From NCBI GenBank assembly GCA_012520295.1, contig JAAYOP010000130.1, positions 1 through 48,080 of the forward strand: a DNA stretch of 48,080 nt. The letters are read 5' to 3'. The translations under genes were made by a program, and so were the position numbers. The DNA comes from Clostridiales bacterium (lineage in GTDB: Bacteria; Bacillota; Clostridia; Oscillospirales; Oscillospiraceae). Under the pieces are notes generated by a model, which worked only from the letters and a program-made list of their open reading frames with translations, had not been told where the DNA came from and ran no database searches. This document shows positions 33,106-42,100 of the stretch, piece by piece; within the stretch, counting starts at the first letter, position 1; each line of letters begins with the position of its first letter.

Positions 33106-33915
33106 ATGAGCGCTCAGCGAGAGATTCTGGTAGAAAAGGCAGAATGCTTCAATGCGCTGCTTGGTAGTATTCCATGCTATGTAAAGGATATCTGGACCTT
33201 TATTGTGGGGTATATCCGTACCCATTATGTAATGGACGAGAAATGGGACGGGCATTCGGAATTAAAATTCCGCCGGGGCGGAAAAACACTGCTTACAATA
33301 TATCTGAAACCCGACAAAGTAAGCGCTCGAATTATATTCGGAAAAGCCGAGCGGGAGAGCTTTGAGCTGCAATTTTTTAACTTCTCTGAGTATGTTAACA
33401 AGTGCTACAATGAAGCCACTACATATCATGACGGTAAATGGATGGTTTTTGATATTAAAGATATGGAAACTGCCAGGGAAATAGTCATGCTCATAGAAAT
33501 AAAGAAAAAGCCCACCAGAAAACCTGCAAAAAATCCAAAAATCCTTTCTCCTTGCGGGAAGAACTGTAATATCTGCCCCCTCTATAAAGACAATGCAAAA
33601 ACACAGTTCCGCAGAAATGAGCTGGCAATAGCCTTGGCAAAATGCCTTGGAGGCTCTGCTAAAGGTATGGATAAAGCCTGTCCGGGCTGCAGCCTCACAA
33701 ACAATGCCAGACCGATAAACGGCGGCTGTGAGCGGTACCACTGTGTAAAAAGCAAAGGCATATCAAACTGTATCGAATGTGCAAAGGGATACTGTGCAAA
33801 AGAGTGCTTCGGAATAAATCCCGGATTATATATACCAGGACTGTCGGCAGATGAGGTAACTGAGTATATAATCCCCTTTTGCAGAGCAGTTGAGGTCTTT
33901 AATGACAGCTTATGA
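33106..33915 (+). CDS. DUF3788-like/DUF3795 two-domain protein
   Basis: A 269-residue protein with two parts. The N-terminal 145 residues (WDGHSELKFRRGGKTLLTIY and so on) resemble DUF3788. The C-terminal part is cysteine-rich: SPCGKNCNICPLYK, CPGCS, GGCERYHCV, CIECAKGYC. This resembles the DUF3795 zinc- or Fe-S-type module of anaerobes. About thirteen cysteines suggest at least two metal sites. The ATG at 33106 is chosen because AAGGAG lies 9 nt upstream; the earlier ATG at 33037 has no ribosome binding site. The function is unknown. The next gene overlaps its end by 14 bp, so the two were translationally coupled. Confidence 0.75.
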   Translation: MSAQREILVEKAECFNALLGSIPCYVKDIWTFIVGYIRTHYVMDEKWDGHSELKFRRGGKTLLTIYLKPDKVSARIIFGKAERESFELQFFNFSEYVNKCYNEATTYHDGKWMVFDIKDMETAREIVMLIEIKKKPTRKPAKNPKILSPCGKNCNICPLYKDNAKTQFRRNELAIALAKCLGGSAKGMDKACPGCSLTNNARPINGGCERYHCVKSKGISNCIECAKGYCAKECFGINPGLYIPGLSADEVTEYIIPFCRAVEVFNDSL

Positions 33916-34689
33916 CTTGATGATAAAGACAAACAGATATCTGATATCAGGGGGAGCCCTCACCGAGCATCAGAAAAAAACAATCGCGGGACAGCTTATC
34001 GGAGCCGTCACCAACTACGAAACAGCAAAGCGGTTTTATAAGAATGTCAGTTTTCCCGGTAATATAGACGAAAACGGCAGACGGATGTACCCTCTGTTTT
34101 ATATACCGCCCCACGGTAAAAAGCTCATGACCCTATTGGGCCAGACTCCTAAAACCCATCTGTTCTCAGCAAATATGTACGAACTTGAAATTCTGCGCCT
34201 CCTTGCCGTGCTTGCACCCACTGACGAAAGGGTTTTCCACATGTTGCCGGAGACAAAGGTCAGGCTGAAAACAACCTGCTTTGGATACGGGGATAAGCCG
34301 TGGACGAGTGCTTTGACACATCACTGATTGTCCTGCGTTTTTTAGCCTCGGCATTTCCCGGTGAGCTTGAATGGATGAACTCCAGAATAAAGGTATATCA
34401 TTCTCATTTCAATAACAAGCGCAGGGTCTGGTGCGTAAAATGGTATTACTGGCTCTGCCTGTCCGAGATGCCTGAAGCGCTGTCCATACCCGAAATAAGG
34501 TTTTACAAGGACGAGATTCTCGGACAGCTCTCACGCATCACCTTTCTTAGCAAAGGACATGATAAAAACACCTACACGATGCTTTATTACATTGCAAGAA
34601 ACTGCCTTTCCAGATTGCCCGAAAAGGAAAGCGAGGCAAGCCGTATTTCAGGGGGGCGTCATCCCCCATACTTCCGCTTGATATGGTAA
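33902..34689 (+). pseudogene. Frameshifted hypothetical gene coupled to the DUF3795 gene
   Basis: The ATG at 33902 (GAGG 6 nt upstream) overlaps the previous stop. The first frame encodes about 142 residues and stops at 34325-34327. A second frame, entered by a one-base shift near 34298 (GDKPW then DECFDTSLIVLRF), continues without a stop to 34689. The joined product would be about 262 residues, all-helical, with recognisable segments ETAKRFYKN and KVYHSHFNNKRRVWCVKWYY. I do not know the family. The continuity of the second frame and the shared helical character make a frameshift more likely than two genes, although a sequencing error could explain it. Confidence 0.65.
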
Positions 34690-34704
34690 AATAACAGACA
34701 TTAA

Positions 34705-34762
34705 AAAACACAACAAAAGTCGGCTTCCGGTTACCCGCTGGTTGCCGGTTTTGTTGTGTTTT
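34705..34762. terminator. Bidirectional terminator between convergent units
   Basis: A 14-bp outer stem AAAACACAACAAAA/TTTTGTTGTGTTTT (34705-34718 with 34749-34762), with an inner CGGC/GCCG pairing. It sits between the frameshifted gene and the pseudogene on the other strand. Confidence 0.85.
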
Positions 34763-34801
34763 CAGGATGTTTTTTGAGATATCAACAAAGATATTCCTAC
34801 C

Positions 34802-35749
34802 TCAGTTGGTTTCCAGCAAAGCGTTTGCCGTAGTTTTTATTGCATTGTACTTTGCGGATATCTCCTCGGTGGATTCATTGATTTTTCCTATATACTCGTT
34901 TATGGTATTTATTTCTTTTTTCATTTCTCTGGCAATCTCCATAATATCGTCCGAGTTTTCACTAAGCTGCTCTTCGTGCAGTTTGGTTGAGTTGGCCGCA
35001 TCCTTAGACTGGGCAGCATGGGCCTTAACCTCATTGGCAACAACGGCGAAACTCTTGCCGTTGACACCTGCTCCGGCAGCTTAAATAGCGGTATTTAATG
35101 ATAGGAGAATGGTTTTATCCGATATCTCGATTATTTCTCCGGTTACCTTTCCAAAACTTATTATATTACTCTGCATAATATCTGTTTTTTCAGCCATCTT
35201 TTGCGCAATTGTTATTAAGTTGTCTGTTTTTGAAGCTATCTCGGCTACCTTTATCCTGTTTTCTTCTGTGGAAATTGCCACTTCATCCATTGAGCGGGTT
35301 ATACTGCCTGCGGACTCTTTCATTTTAATATATTGCTCTTCCTTTAATTTGGTCGATTTCTCCATTTCCAGATTGTTATTCTCCACCTCTGCCTTTTCTT
35401 TTTCAAGCGCTCTCTTATTATATTTAATACAGTTTTCCACATGATTATATCCATTGTAAACCGATATAGCCATGGGCCCTGCAGCTTCCGTATCCGCAGG
35501 CGTTGCAGTTTTTATTCCGGTCTTCCGGAGTCAGCTTATGCATTTTCACAAATATACTGTCAAGTTCAGCTTCCGATTGCTCCTTGTTGCGGCAAACTTC
35601 TTCCGGTGTATAGCTGCGAATAAAATCGTCCAGATACGAAAATTTGCCCCCTGCACCGGACAGCACGCTATACTTTTATTGCAACCGGTACAGTTCTCCA
35701 CAATTTTGGATATAACTGATTTTATCCCATTACCTCCATATGCCATCAA
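34802..35749 (-). pseudogene. Fe-S/hydrogenase-like methyl-accepting sensor, multiply broken
   Basis: A wrecked gene for a clostridial sensor with an N-terminal ferredoxin/hydrogenase-like part, a CNACGYGSC Fe-S module and a C-terminal methyl-accepting signalling domain. Four lesions are visible. (1) The N-terminal NCTGCNKSIACCPVQGANF joins directly, out of frame, to DEVC-type sequence YLDDFIRSYTPEEVCRNK, so the large hydrogenase-like core is deleted. (2) A frameshift follows the CNACGYGSCRA module. (3) A TAA replaces the Glu codon in LLSLNTAI-E-AAGAGVNGKSFAV. (4) CGG-type changes alter the first module (one cluster Cys spacing differs from the CxxCxxC norm). The C-terminal segment ends normally at 34802. 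The intact form probably sensed redox and signalled without swimming receptors. Confidence 0.8.
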
Positions 35750-35907
35750 TATTTATTCATTTTCTATCTTTACTTATTGGCCATTGCTATATTTATTATT
35801 TTTAAATATATGGTTCAAATATGTTAATGTTTTTTATGGTTCCGTAAAAAATCGCCGCTAAAAGCGGCATCCGGCACAGACCGGATGCCGCTTCTATGTT
35901 TTCGGCT

Positions 35908-37608
35908 TTACTCAATATCACCCAGGTCAAAGTCGTCAAGCCATTGAGCCGCCCTTTTGCATACGGTCTCAAGAGCATCGTCATCAAAGGGCAAGGCCAG
36001 GCCTGCCGCTGAAATCAGCTCAGTAAAGGTCTTCGTTCCGCCGGGACGAGTATAGTCCATATACGCCTTCCATGCCGCCTCCCTGTCGTCCATCATAAGC
36101 GCCCAGAACTGAAGAGCCACCGTCTGGGCCAGACAGTAGTCGATATAATAAAAGGGGGTCTGGTAAATATGGCCCTGTCTCTGCCAGCCCTTTCCCTCAC
36201 CGTAGAAGGGGATTTCCCCCATCCTTACCCAGGGCATATATATTCCCAGCAGCTGTCTCCATATCTCATGCCTCTCTTCCGGCGTAATATGGGGATTTTC
36301 ATATACTAAATGCTGGAAATGGTCAACCATAGTGCCATATGGTATAAATGTCAGGGCACCGGAAAGGTGGGTATACTTAAATTTTGCCGTATCCTTTCCA
36401 AAGAATCCCTCCGCCCATGGCCAGGCGAAAAACTCCATTGACATGGAATGAACCTCACAGGCTTCATAGGTGGGATTTTGCAAATCCGATGGGATTATAT
36501 CCTTTGCCATATAGGCGGCAAAGGCGTGGCCGGCTTCGTGTGTTATGACTTCAACATCATGAGCGGTACCGTTGAAATTTGCAAATATAAAGGGAGCTTT
36601 ATAATCCGCTATCATGGTGCAAAAACCACCGCCCGCCTTTCCCACACGGCTGAGCACATCCAAAAGCTCATTTTCATACATAAAGTCAATGAATTCAGCT
36701 GTCTCCGGTGAAAGCTCGTGATAGAACAATCTGCCATGGTTGAGAATTTCCTCCGGGTCTCCATGGGGCCTGGGATTTCCGCTGCGAAACTCCAGAGCGT
36801 TGTCTGCAAAGTTCATCGGATAGTCCTTTCCCAGTCTTTCAGCCTGTCTGCGGTATATACTGTCCGCCACAGGCACCAGGTGTTTTCTCACGGCCGCCCG
36901 GAATTTATCCACGTCCTCGCGATTATAGCTGTTTCTGGTCATGCGGTAATAGCCCAGCTCTATAAAATTCTCGTATCCCAGCTTCTTTGCCATGCTGTCC
37001 CGCAGCTTTACCAGTCTGTCATAGATTCTGTCCAGCTCTTTCCCGTTTTCCGAAAAAAAGCCCGCATCGGCATTCCATGCCGCAAGTCTCCTGTCATCGG
37101 AAACATCCTGCTTATAGGGCGCAAGCTGAGAAAGGGTATATTCACCGCCCTCAAAGGATATACAGGCGGAAGCAAGGAGCTTGGTATACTCCGTTACAAG
37201 AGCGTTTTCCTCCTGAAGCTCCGAAACTATTTCCGCAGAAAAAGCTCTGGTGCCTATCTCCGTATTCAGAAACAGCAGCTTCCCGTATTTCTCCTCAAAT
37301 TTAGGTCTGAACGGTGTTTCAAGTAAGGTCAGCGCCCATTTGTGCATGTACTCCTCAACAATAGGATCATTCTCATCTAAAAACTTCTTTTCACTGTCAT
37401 AGAATTCGTCCCTGGTATCTATTTCATGTCTTATATACGCAAGGGTTGCCATTGTGCTGTAGTGCCGGTATAACTCATCAACCTCTGAAAATATCTTTTC
37501 CGCACTCTCAAAATCCGTCGCTTTTTTAAAGCGCTCTGTCAACTGGGACAAATCTTCGGTCAATTTCTCCACATCCGGACGCCGGTAAATCATATCCTTG
37601 AATTTCAT
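35908..37608 (-). CDS. pepF: M3-family oligoendopeptidase
   Basis: A 566-residue zinc metallopeptidase of the PepF group. The HExxH motif is His357-Glu-x-x-His361 in VITHEAGHAFAAYMA, and the third ligand is Glu385 in YEACEVHSMSMEFF. The C-terminal YMPWVRMGEIPFYGEG and FYYIDYCLAQ are typical. It cuts short peptides in the cytoplasm and has no signal sequence. The start at 37608 follows GGGAGG at 6 nt; the earlier in-frame ATG lacks a site. The length fits the family. It is followed by a short spacer and lies 95 bp downstream of the GH1 glycosidase gene. Confidence 0.93.
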   Translation of the reverse strand: MKFKDMIYRRPDVEKLTEDLSQLTERFKKATDFESAEKIFSEVDELYRHYSTMATLAYIRHEIDTRDEFYDSEKKFLDENDPIVEEYMHKWALTLLETPFRPKFEEKYGKLLFLNTEIGTRAFSAEIVSELQEENALVTEYTKLLASACISFEGGEYTLSQLAPYKQDVSDDRRLAAWNADAGFFSENGKELDRIYDRLVKLRDSMAKKLGYENFIELGYYRMTRNSYNREDVDKFRAAVRKHLVPVADSIYRRQAERLGKDYPMNFADNALEFRSGNPRPHGDPEEILNHGRLFYHELSPETAEFIDFMYENELLDVLSRVGKAGGGFCTMIADYKAPFIFANFNGTAHDVEVITHEAGHAFAAYMAKDIIPSDLQNPTYEACEVHSMSMEFFAWPWAEGFFGKDTAKFKYTHLSGALTFIPYGTMVDHFQHLVYENPHITPEERHEIWRQLLGIYMPWVRMGEIPFYGEGKGWQRQGHIYQTPFYYIDYCLAQTVALQFWALMMDDREAAWKAYMDYTRPGGTKTFTELISAAGLALPFDDDALETVCKRAAQWLDDFDLGDIE

Positions 37609-37702
37609 TGACTTCCTCCCTGTTTTTATAAACGTATTCATATGAACCTCTATTGTCCAATCTTCCGGAACATATAGGCTGTATTGGCCGTATCAAGCCT
37701 GA

Positions 37703-38986
37703 TCACTTATGATACTCCTGCTCTTTGACATATTTGTCATACATCTCCTGGGTGACAGCCCGACTGCGAATAATATCACTGTAAAAGCGCGCGGACTTTT
37801 TCAACGTGCGCTCCTGACTGTCATAATCCACATAAACAAGACCAAATCTGGCCCTCTCTCCCTCAAGCCATTCAAAATTATCGCAAAAACACCAGTGATA
37901 ATATCTCTCAATGGGCAGCCCGGATTCACAGAGCGCCTTCAGATGGTCGTATATATACCTGCAGCGAAATGAGTCGTTGTTGTCACAGGTCCCGTTTTCG
38001 GTTATATAGATGGGCCTTTTTATCAGGCTGTAGAGCTTGTTTGCGCATTTGACTATGCCTTTGGGATATATTTCCCATCCCAGATCGTTTTTGAGGGCGT
38101 CTTTTCTGGTCCCGTCCTCAAATTTAGAAACCGTAGTTCTTGTATAGTAGTTAAGACCGATAAAGTCACAGTATTCACCGGGCTCCGTCGGCATGACCCT
38201 TTTCAGGGGCCATTTAAAATTTCCAAAATACATGGCGTGTATAAGGGCTTCCTGAAAATAGTATTTCATAAGCTTCGTATTTAATCTGTGCTTCGGGTTT
38301 TTAGGGTCCAGCGGGTTGAAAACCCGCATATGGTGGGCAAAGCTGACCATGGTGTCCCTGTAGCCCATCTCTCTTCGGATTTTATGAATCATTTCATATG
38401 CCATAATATGACAGGCCGCCATTACCGACATGACTTTTACCGCTTTGGTAAAGGATTTTTCACCAGGAGGCCACAGCCCAAAGTAATAGGACTGGGTGGC
38501 GTAAACATTGGGCTCGTTTATCGTGATGAACCGGGATACAAGATCTCCGAAAGAGCGGGTTACCAGACTGACAAAATCCAAAAAATACTTTATGTTTTCC
38601 GGTCTTGTAAAGCCGCCTTTTTTTTCAAACCATATGGGATTTGTAAAATGATGGATTGTCAAAAGCACGGATATACCTTTCCCCCGAAGGTAGCTCAGTT
38701 CTTCCCTATAGCGCTCAATCGCGGCCTGGTCCACCTTGTTTTCAGTGGGGCACAGGCGCGCCCATTCGACTCCCATCCTATAAATTTTTATTCCCATATC
38801 CGCCATAAGGTCGGCATCTTCCTTCCAGCGGTTATAGTGGTCATTTGCCCGTGCCGGATTAGAGCCGTCGCGTATCCGGCCGCTGTGATACCAGTCATTC
38901 CAGCTGTGTCCCAGCTCACCGCCCTCAATCTGAGTTGCCGAGGACGCAACTCCCAAAAGCATATCCTTTTTCAGATTAAAAGTCAT
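37703..38986 (-). CDS. GH1 beta-glucosidase/6-phospho-beta-glucosidase family
   Basis: A 427-residue TIM-barrel retaining glycosidase. The general acid/base is Glu158 in TINEPN and the nucleophile is Glu330 in YITENG. The N-terminal FNLKKDMLLGVASSATQIEGG and the C-terminal WCFCDNFEWLEGERARFGL are standard GH1 segments. It hydrolyses beta-glucosides or beta-galactosides; the residues that select phosphorylated substrates were not resolved, so the sub-type is open. No signal peptide, hence intracellular. GGAGG is 7 nt from the ATG at 38986. It is probably expressed with the downstream peptidase gene. No PTS gene for beta-glucosides is adjacent. Confidence 0.9.
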   Translation of the reverse strand: MTFNLKKDMLLGVASSATQIEGGELGHSWNDWYHSGRIRDGSNPARANDHYNRWKEDADLMADMGIKIYRMGVEWARLCPTENKVDQAAIERYREELSYLRGKGISVLLTIHHFTNPIWFEKKGGFTRPENIKYFLDFVSLVTRSFGDLVSRFITINEPNVYATQSYYFGLWPPGEKSFTKAVKVMSVMAACHIMAYEMIHKIRREMGYRDTMVSFAHHMRVFNPLDPKNPKHRLNTKLMKYYFQEALIHAMYFGNFKWPLKRVMPTEPGEYCDFIGLNYYTRTTVSKFEDGTRKDALKNDLGWEIYPKGIVKCANKLYSLIKRPIYITENGTCDNNDSFRCRYIYDHLKALCESGLPIERYYHWCFCDNFEWLEGERARFGLVYVDYDSQERTLKKSARFYSDIIRSRAVTQEMYDKYVKEQEYHK

Positions 38987-39075
38987 ATACACACCTCCGA
39001 TTTCTCACCTTTCCCCACAAGGAAACTGTCTTTGGATACAGTTTATTACATCCAGTATATTTTAGCAATCAAATA

Positions 39076-39161
39076 ATAACTAATGTTCGCTGAACAAATA
39101 CGTTTTGCCCATTTCAGACACATTGATTGACTGCCTGCAAACAGGCATTAATTATTATTGC
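39076..39161 (+). repeat. Interspersed MITE-like element, copy F (internally deleted)
   Basis: A short forward copy: TAATGTTCGCTGAACAAATA, then GTTTTGCCCATTTCAGACAC and ATTGATTGACTGCC joined directly to TGCAAACAGGCATTAATTATT. The hairpin segment is deleted. Confidence 0.75.
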
Positions 39162-39176
39162 GATAAAAAATAAAAA

Positions 39177-39206
39177 TTTCAAGCGAATAAAACCATTCGC
39201 TTGAAA
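39177..39206 (-). terminator. Terminator of the PAS-GGDEF-HD-GYP gene
   Basis: A 12-bp stem TTTCAAGCGAAT/ATTCGCTTGAAA with a 6-nt loop. On the minus strand it is followed by a T-rich stretch. Confidence 0.88.
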
Positions 39207-39268
39207 CTCCGTATATATTTAATTTGGGCATTAAAATGGCCTATGTATTATTTTTCCCCGGCCTTATT

Positions 39269-41842
39269 TTAGATATGCATGCTTTTTCCTGAGCCTTTGG
39301 ATAATTCCCTTATAAATATATCCACAATTTCCTTATCAAACTGAGTTCCGGCACATTTTTCAAGCTCGCAAACAGCTTCCCAATGACTCATCGCCTTTCT
39401 GTAAACCCTTCCGCTGGTCATGGCATCATAGGCGTCGGCAACGGAAAGTATCCTGCAAAGCAATGGTATCTTATCTCCCTTTATGCCCCTGGGATATCCC
39501 TGACCATCCCATCTTTCGTGATGGGACAGGATATAATCCGCCACCACCGAAAGCTCAGGGGTATTAAGGGCAATACGGTATCCAATTTCAGGATGTCGCT
39601 TTATCTCAATCCATTCTTCCTTTGTAAGAGAACCGGGCTTCTGAAGTATATCCCGATTAATCGCCACCTTGCCAATATCGTGGAGAACCGCCAGGAGCTC
39701 AAGGTCACTCATATCCTCCTCGGGCAGTTTCATTGCCCTTCCGATTATATGGCAATAGCGCTTCAGCCTGTCAGAATGCTCCTTGGTTTCCGAGCTTTTT
39801 TCATACAGTGTCCCCAGCAGAGCGTTTACAATTGAGTTTCTGTAGCTTTTTCCCTCCAGCAGTTTCTGGTGGTACATGTTTTCCTCCGCTTTCTGCAAAA
39901 CTCGCTCAATATCCTCCGACTTGTTTTCCTTGACCGCGCATCCAAAGGAGATACTGACCTGCAGCCCGTTCTTCTTTTTGGCAACATGACTGTTGATCCT
40001 GCTCACAATGGTTTGGGCCTCATCAAGATTGGTCTCAGGAAGGATAATCAAAAACTCATCTCCTCCCCACCTGGCTGCAATATCGTCCTTTCTGCAAACC
40101 TCTTTAATGGTTTTGGAAACGCTTTTCAGCAGTTTATCGCCCATTTGATGCCCAAATACATCGTTAGTTATTTTCAGCCCGTTCACATCACCCATTATTA
40201 CGGAAATGGGCAGCCGCCTGGGCACATCAATACGGCGCATTTCCTCTTCCATAAACCTTCGGTTGTATAGCCCGGTCAGAGTGTCATGGAAGCTCAGATA
40301 GAGGATCTGGTCCATATGCTCCCTCTCGTGGCTCACATCCCGAAATACCATTACAACGCCGTAAAGCCTGCCGCTTTTATCCTTTATGGGGACCGCGCTG
40401 TCCGCTATGGGAACAATGTGGCCTTTTTTGTGAGTCATAACGGTATGATTGGCAAGGCCGACAATTTTTCCGGTCTTTAACACCTTGGATATAGGATCCT
40501 CAATTGGTTCTCCGGTCTCCTCGTTTTTCAGCTTAAAAACATCTGTAAAGGGTCTGCCTATGGCCTCCTCTTCCGACCATCCGGTTATCTCCTGCCCTGC
40601 TAGATTCAGCCTTTTTATAATGCCGTTATTGTCAACGGTCACCACTCCGTCGCCTATTGAAGCAAAGGTTATGTCAAGCAATTCCTTTTGGCTACTGAGC
40701 TCCTGCTTATATTTTTCTCTGTCGGTGGAGTCAAAAATGATTGAGAACAGTTGCTTTTCGTTACCGATGGTTATGGGACAGGTATAAGCATCAATAATCC
40801 TTGTCTCCCCGTTTTTCAAATGGCTTTTATAGATTTTATACTTACCCTTTTCCCTGTCATGCTTTATTCCGGCTTGTTCTTTTCTTGTCAGCCTTTCATT
40901 TATATCACTGATTTTCATATTAAGCAGTTCATCTCTGGAGTAGCCATAGTAATCGCACGCCGAGGGATTTACATCCAAAATCTCCTTTGTCTTCGGATGA
41001 AATGTCAGCATTATCGCGTCATGCTCGTTAAACATAGTTTGAAGCCTTTGTGAGAGGCGCTCATTTTCGTCCCTGGCTTCCTTCAGCTCCGTTATATCCA
41101 TTCTCGAGCCCACCAGGTATTTTACCTCATTGTCTATAATGATGGGCGTCAGACTTATCACCCATGTCTTTTTGCCGGTCTTATACTCTATGGTCTGCTC
41201 ATATGTAATATTTTTCCGGGCTTTTACACAGCGCCTATAATCCCTTAAAATCGGTTTTCCCAGCGCCTCACCCATGGCTTCAATCGGCGTTTTCCCCTTT
41301 GTATGCTGCAAATCCACTTCTGCATACTGCTCATATACCTTGTTAAACCGCAGATAAGTGAAGCGATCACCCTCAACCTTTACAAGAAACATGGCGTCCT
41401 GGGTGTTGTTGAAAATCATCTCCAGTTCTCTGGTCAGATCTTCTATTTCGCCAGACTGTCTTTTAACTTCCTGTAAATACTTTTCCTGCTCTGTGATATC
41501 CTGATGGATAACGGCAAAATAATCTTTTTTTATGGAATAGGCAGTTACATCAAACCACCTCTCAGCGCTGACAAAGTATCTTTTGGTACACGCTGTTTTA
41601 CCGGTCAGAACCACATTCCCAAGAAAATCAAGCCAATCAAAATCGTCTTTTTCAAAGTCAAAAATCTCTGTCGCTCTTTTCCCGATAACTTCATGGGCCT
41701 GCAGCTTCATTTCTTTTTCGTAGGCTTCATTCATATCAAGATATATAAAGTCGGCGGCCTTCCCCTCATCATCCCATATAATCTTATGATAAGCATAGGG
41801 CAAAGGCAGCTTTTTTAGCAAATCTACGGTGATTTTCTCCAT
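39269..41842 (-). CDS. PAS-PAS-PAS-PAS-GGDEF-HD-GYP cyclic-dinucleotide signalling protein
   Basis: An 857-residue cytoplasmic sensor. Four PAS domains occupy about residues 5-118, 140-255, 262-380 and 385-505. The diguanylate cyclase domain has an intact GGDEF at 593-597 and an inhibitory site RKDD at 584-587. The HD-GYP phosphodiesterase domain has His721-Asp722 (HDIGK) and HHERWDGQGYPRG near 774-786. Both catalytic halves look functional, so it may make and break cyclic di-GMP according to PAS ligands. No transmembrane segment is seen. The start at 41842 is chosen because AAAGGA lies 12 nt upstream; in-frame codons up to 42052 are possible but give non-conserved sequence. The gene stands alone. 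Confidence 0.92.
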   Translation of the reverse strand: MEKITVDLLKKLPLPYAYHKIIWDDEGKAADFIYLDMNEAYEKEMKLQAHEVIGKRATEIFDFEKDDFDWLDFLGNVVLTGKTACTKRYFVSAERWFDVTAYSIKKDYFAVIHQDITEQEKYLQEVKRQSGEIEDLTRELEMIFNNTQDAMFLVKVEGDRFTYLRFNKVYEQYAEVDLQHTKGKTPIEAMGEALGKPILRDYRRCVKARKNITYEQTIEYKTGKKTWVISLTPIIIDNEVKYLVGSRMDITELKEARDENERLSQRLQTMFNEHDAIMLTFHPKTKEILDVNPSACDYYGYSRDELLNMKISDINERLTRKEQAGIKHDREKGKYKIYKSHLKNGETRIIDAYTCPITIGNEKQLFSIIFDSTDREKYKQELSSQKELLDITFASIGDGVVTVDNNGIIKRLNLAGQEITGWSEEEAIGRPFTDVFKLKNEETGEPIEDPISKVLKTGKIVGLANHTVMTHKKGHIVPIADSAVPIKDKSGRLYGVVMVFRDVSHEREHMDQILYLSFHDTLTGLYNRRFMEEEMRRIDVPRRLPISVIMGDVNGLKITNDVFGHQMGDKLLKSVSKTIKEVCRKDDIAARWGGDEFLIILPETNLDEAQTIVSRINSHVAKKKNGLQVSISFGCAVKENKSEDIERVLQKAEENMYHQKLLEGKSYRNSIVNALLGTLYEKSSETKEHSDRLKRYCHIIGRAMKLPEEDMSDLELLAVLHDIGKVAINRDILQKPGSLTKEEWIEIKRHPEIGYRIALNTPELSVVADYILSHHERWDGQGYPRGIKGDKIPLLCRILSVADAYDAMTSGRVYRKAMSHWEAVCELEKCAGTQFDKEIVDIFIRELSKGSGKSMHI

Positions 41843-42100
41843 TTTGGGTATCAATCCTTTCTGTCTGTCTTTCCGCATAAAGGAGCCAACCCGGCCTTTC
41901 CTTGAAAACCCGGACTGATTGCTAATATTTTGAAGCCATATATTATTTTTCGTTATTTTGACATACATATTTAGCAATAATTTTAAAAAAACATAATATT
42001 TGATGGTTTTGAGTAAATTTGTGATGTTACCCTTGATTATAACTTTGTTCAAGCTTAGAATATATTTTGACTACGCGGTTGAACCGGAGGTTTTTTGCAG

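Noticed and set aside
36448-37326. Plus-strand ORFs opposite the M3 peptidase
   Set aside because: They are shadows of the minus-strand gene, which has the full set of catalytic motifs.
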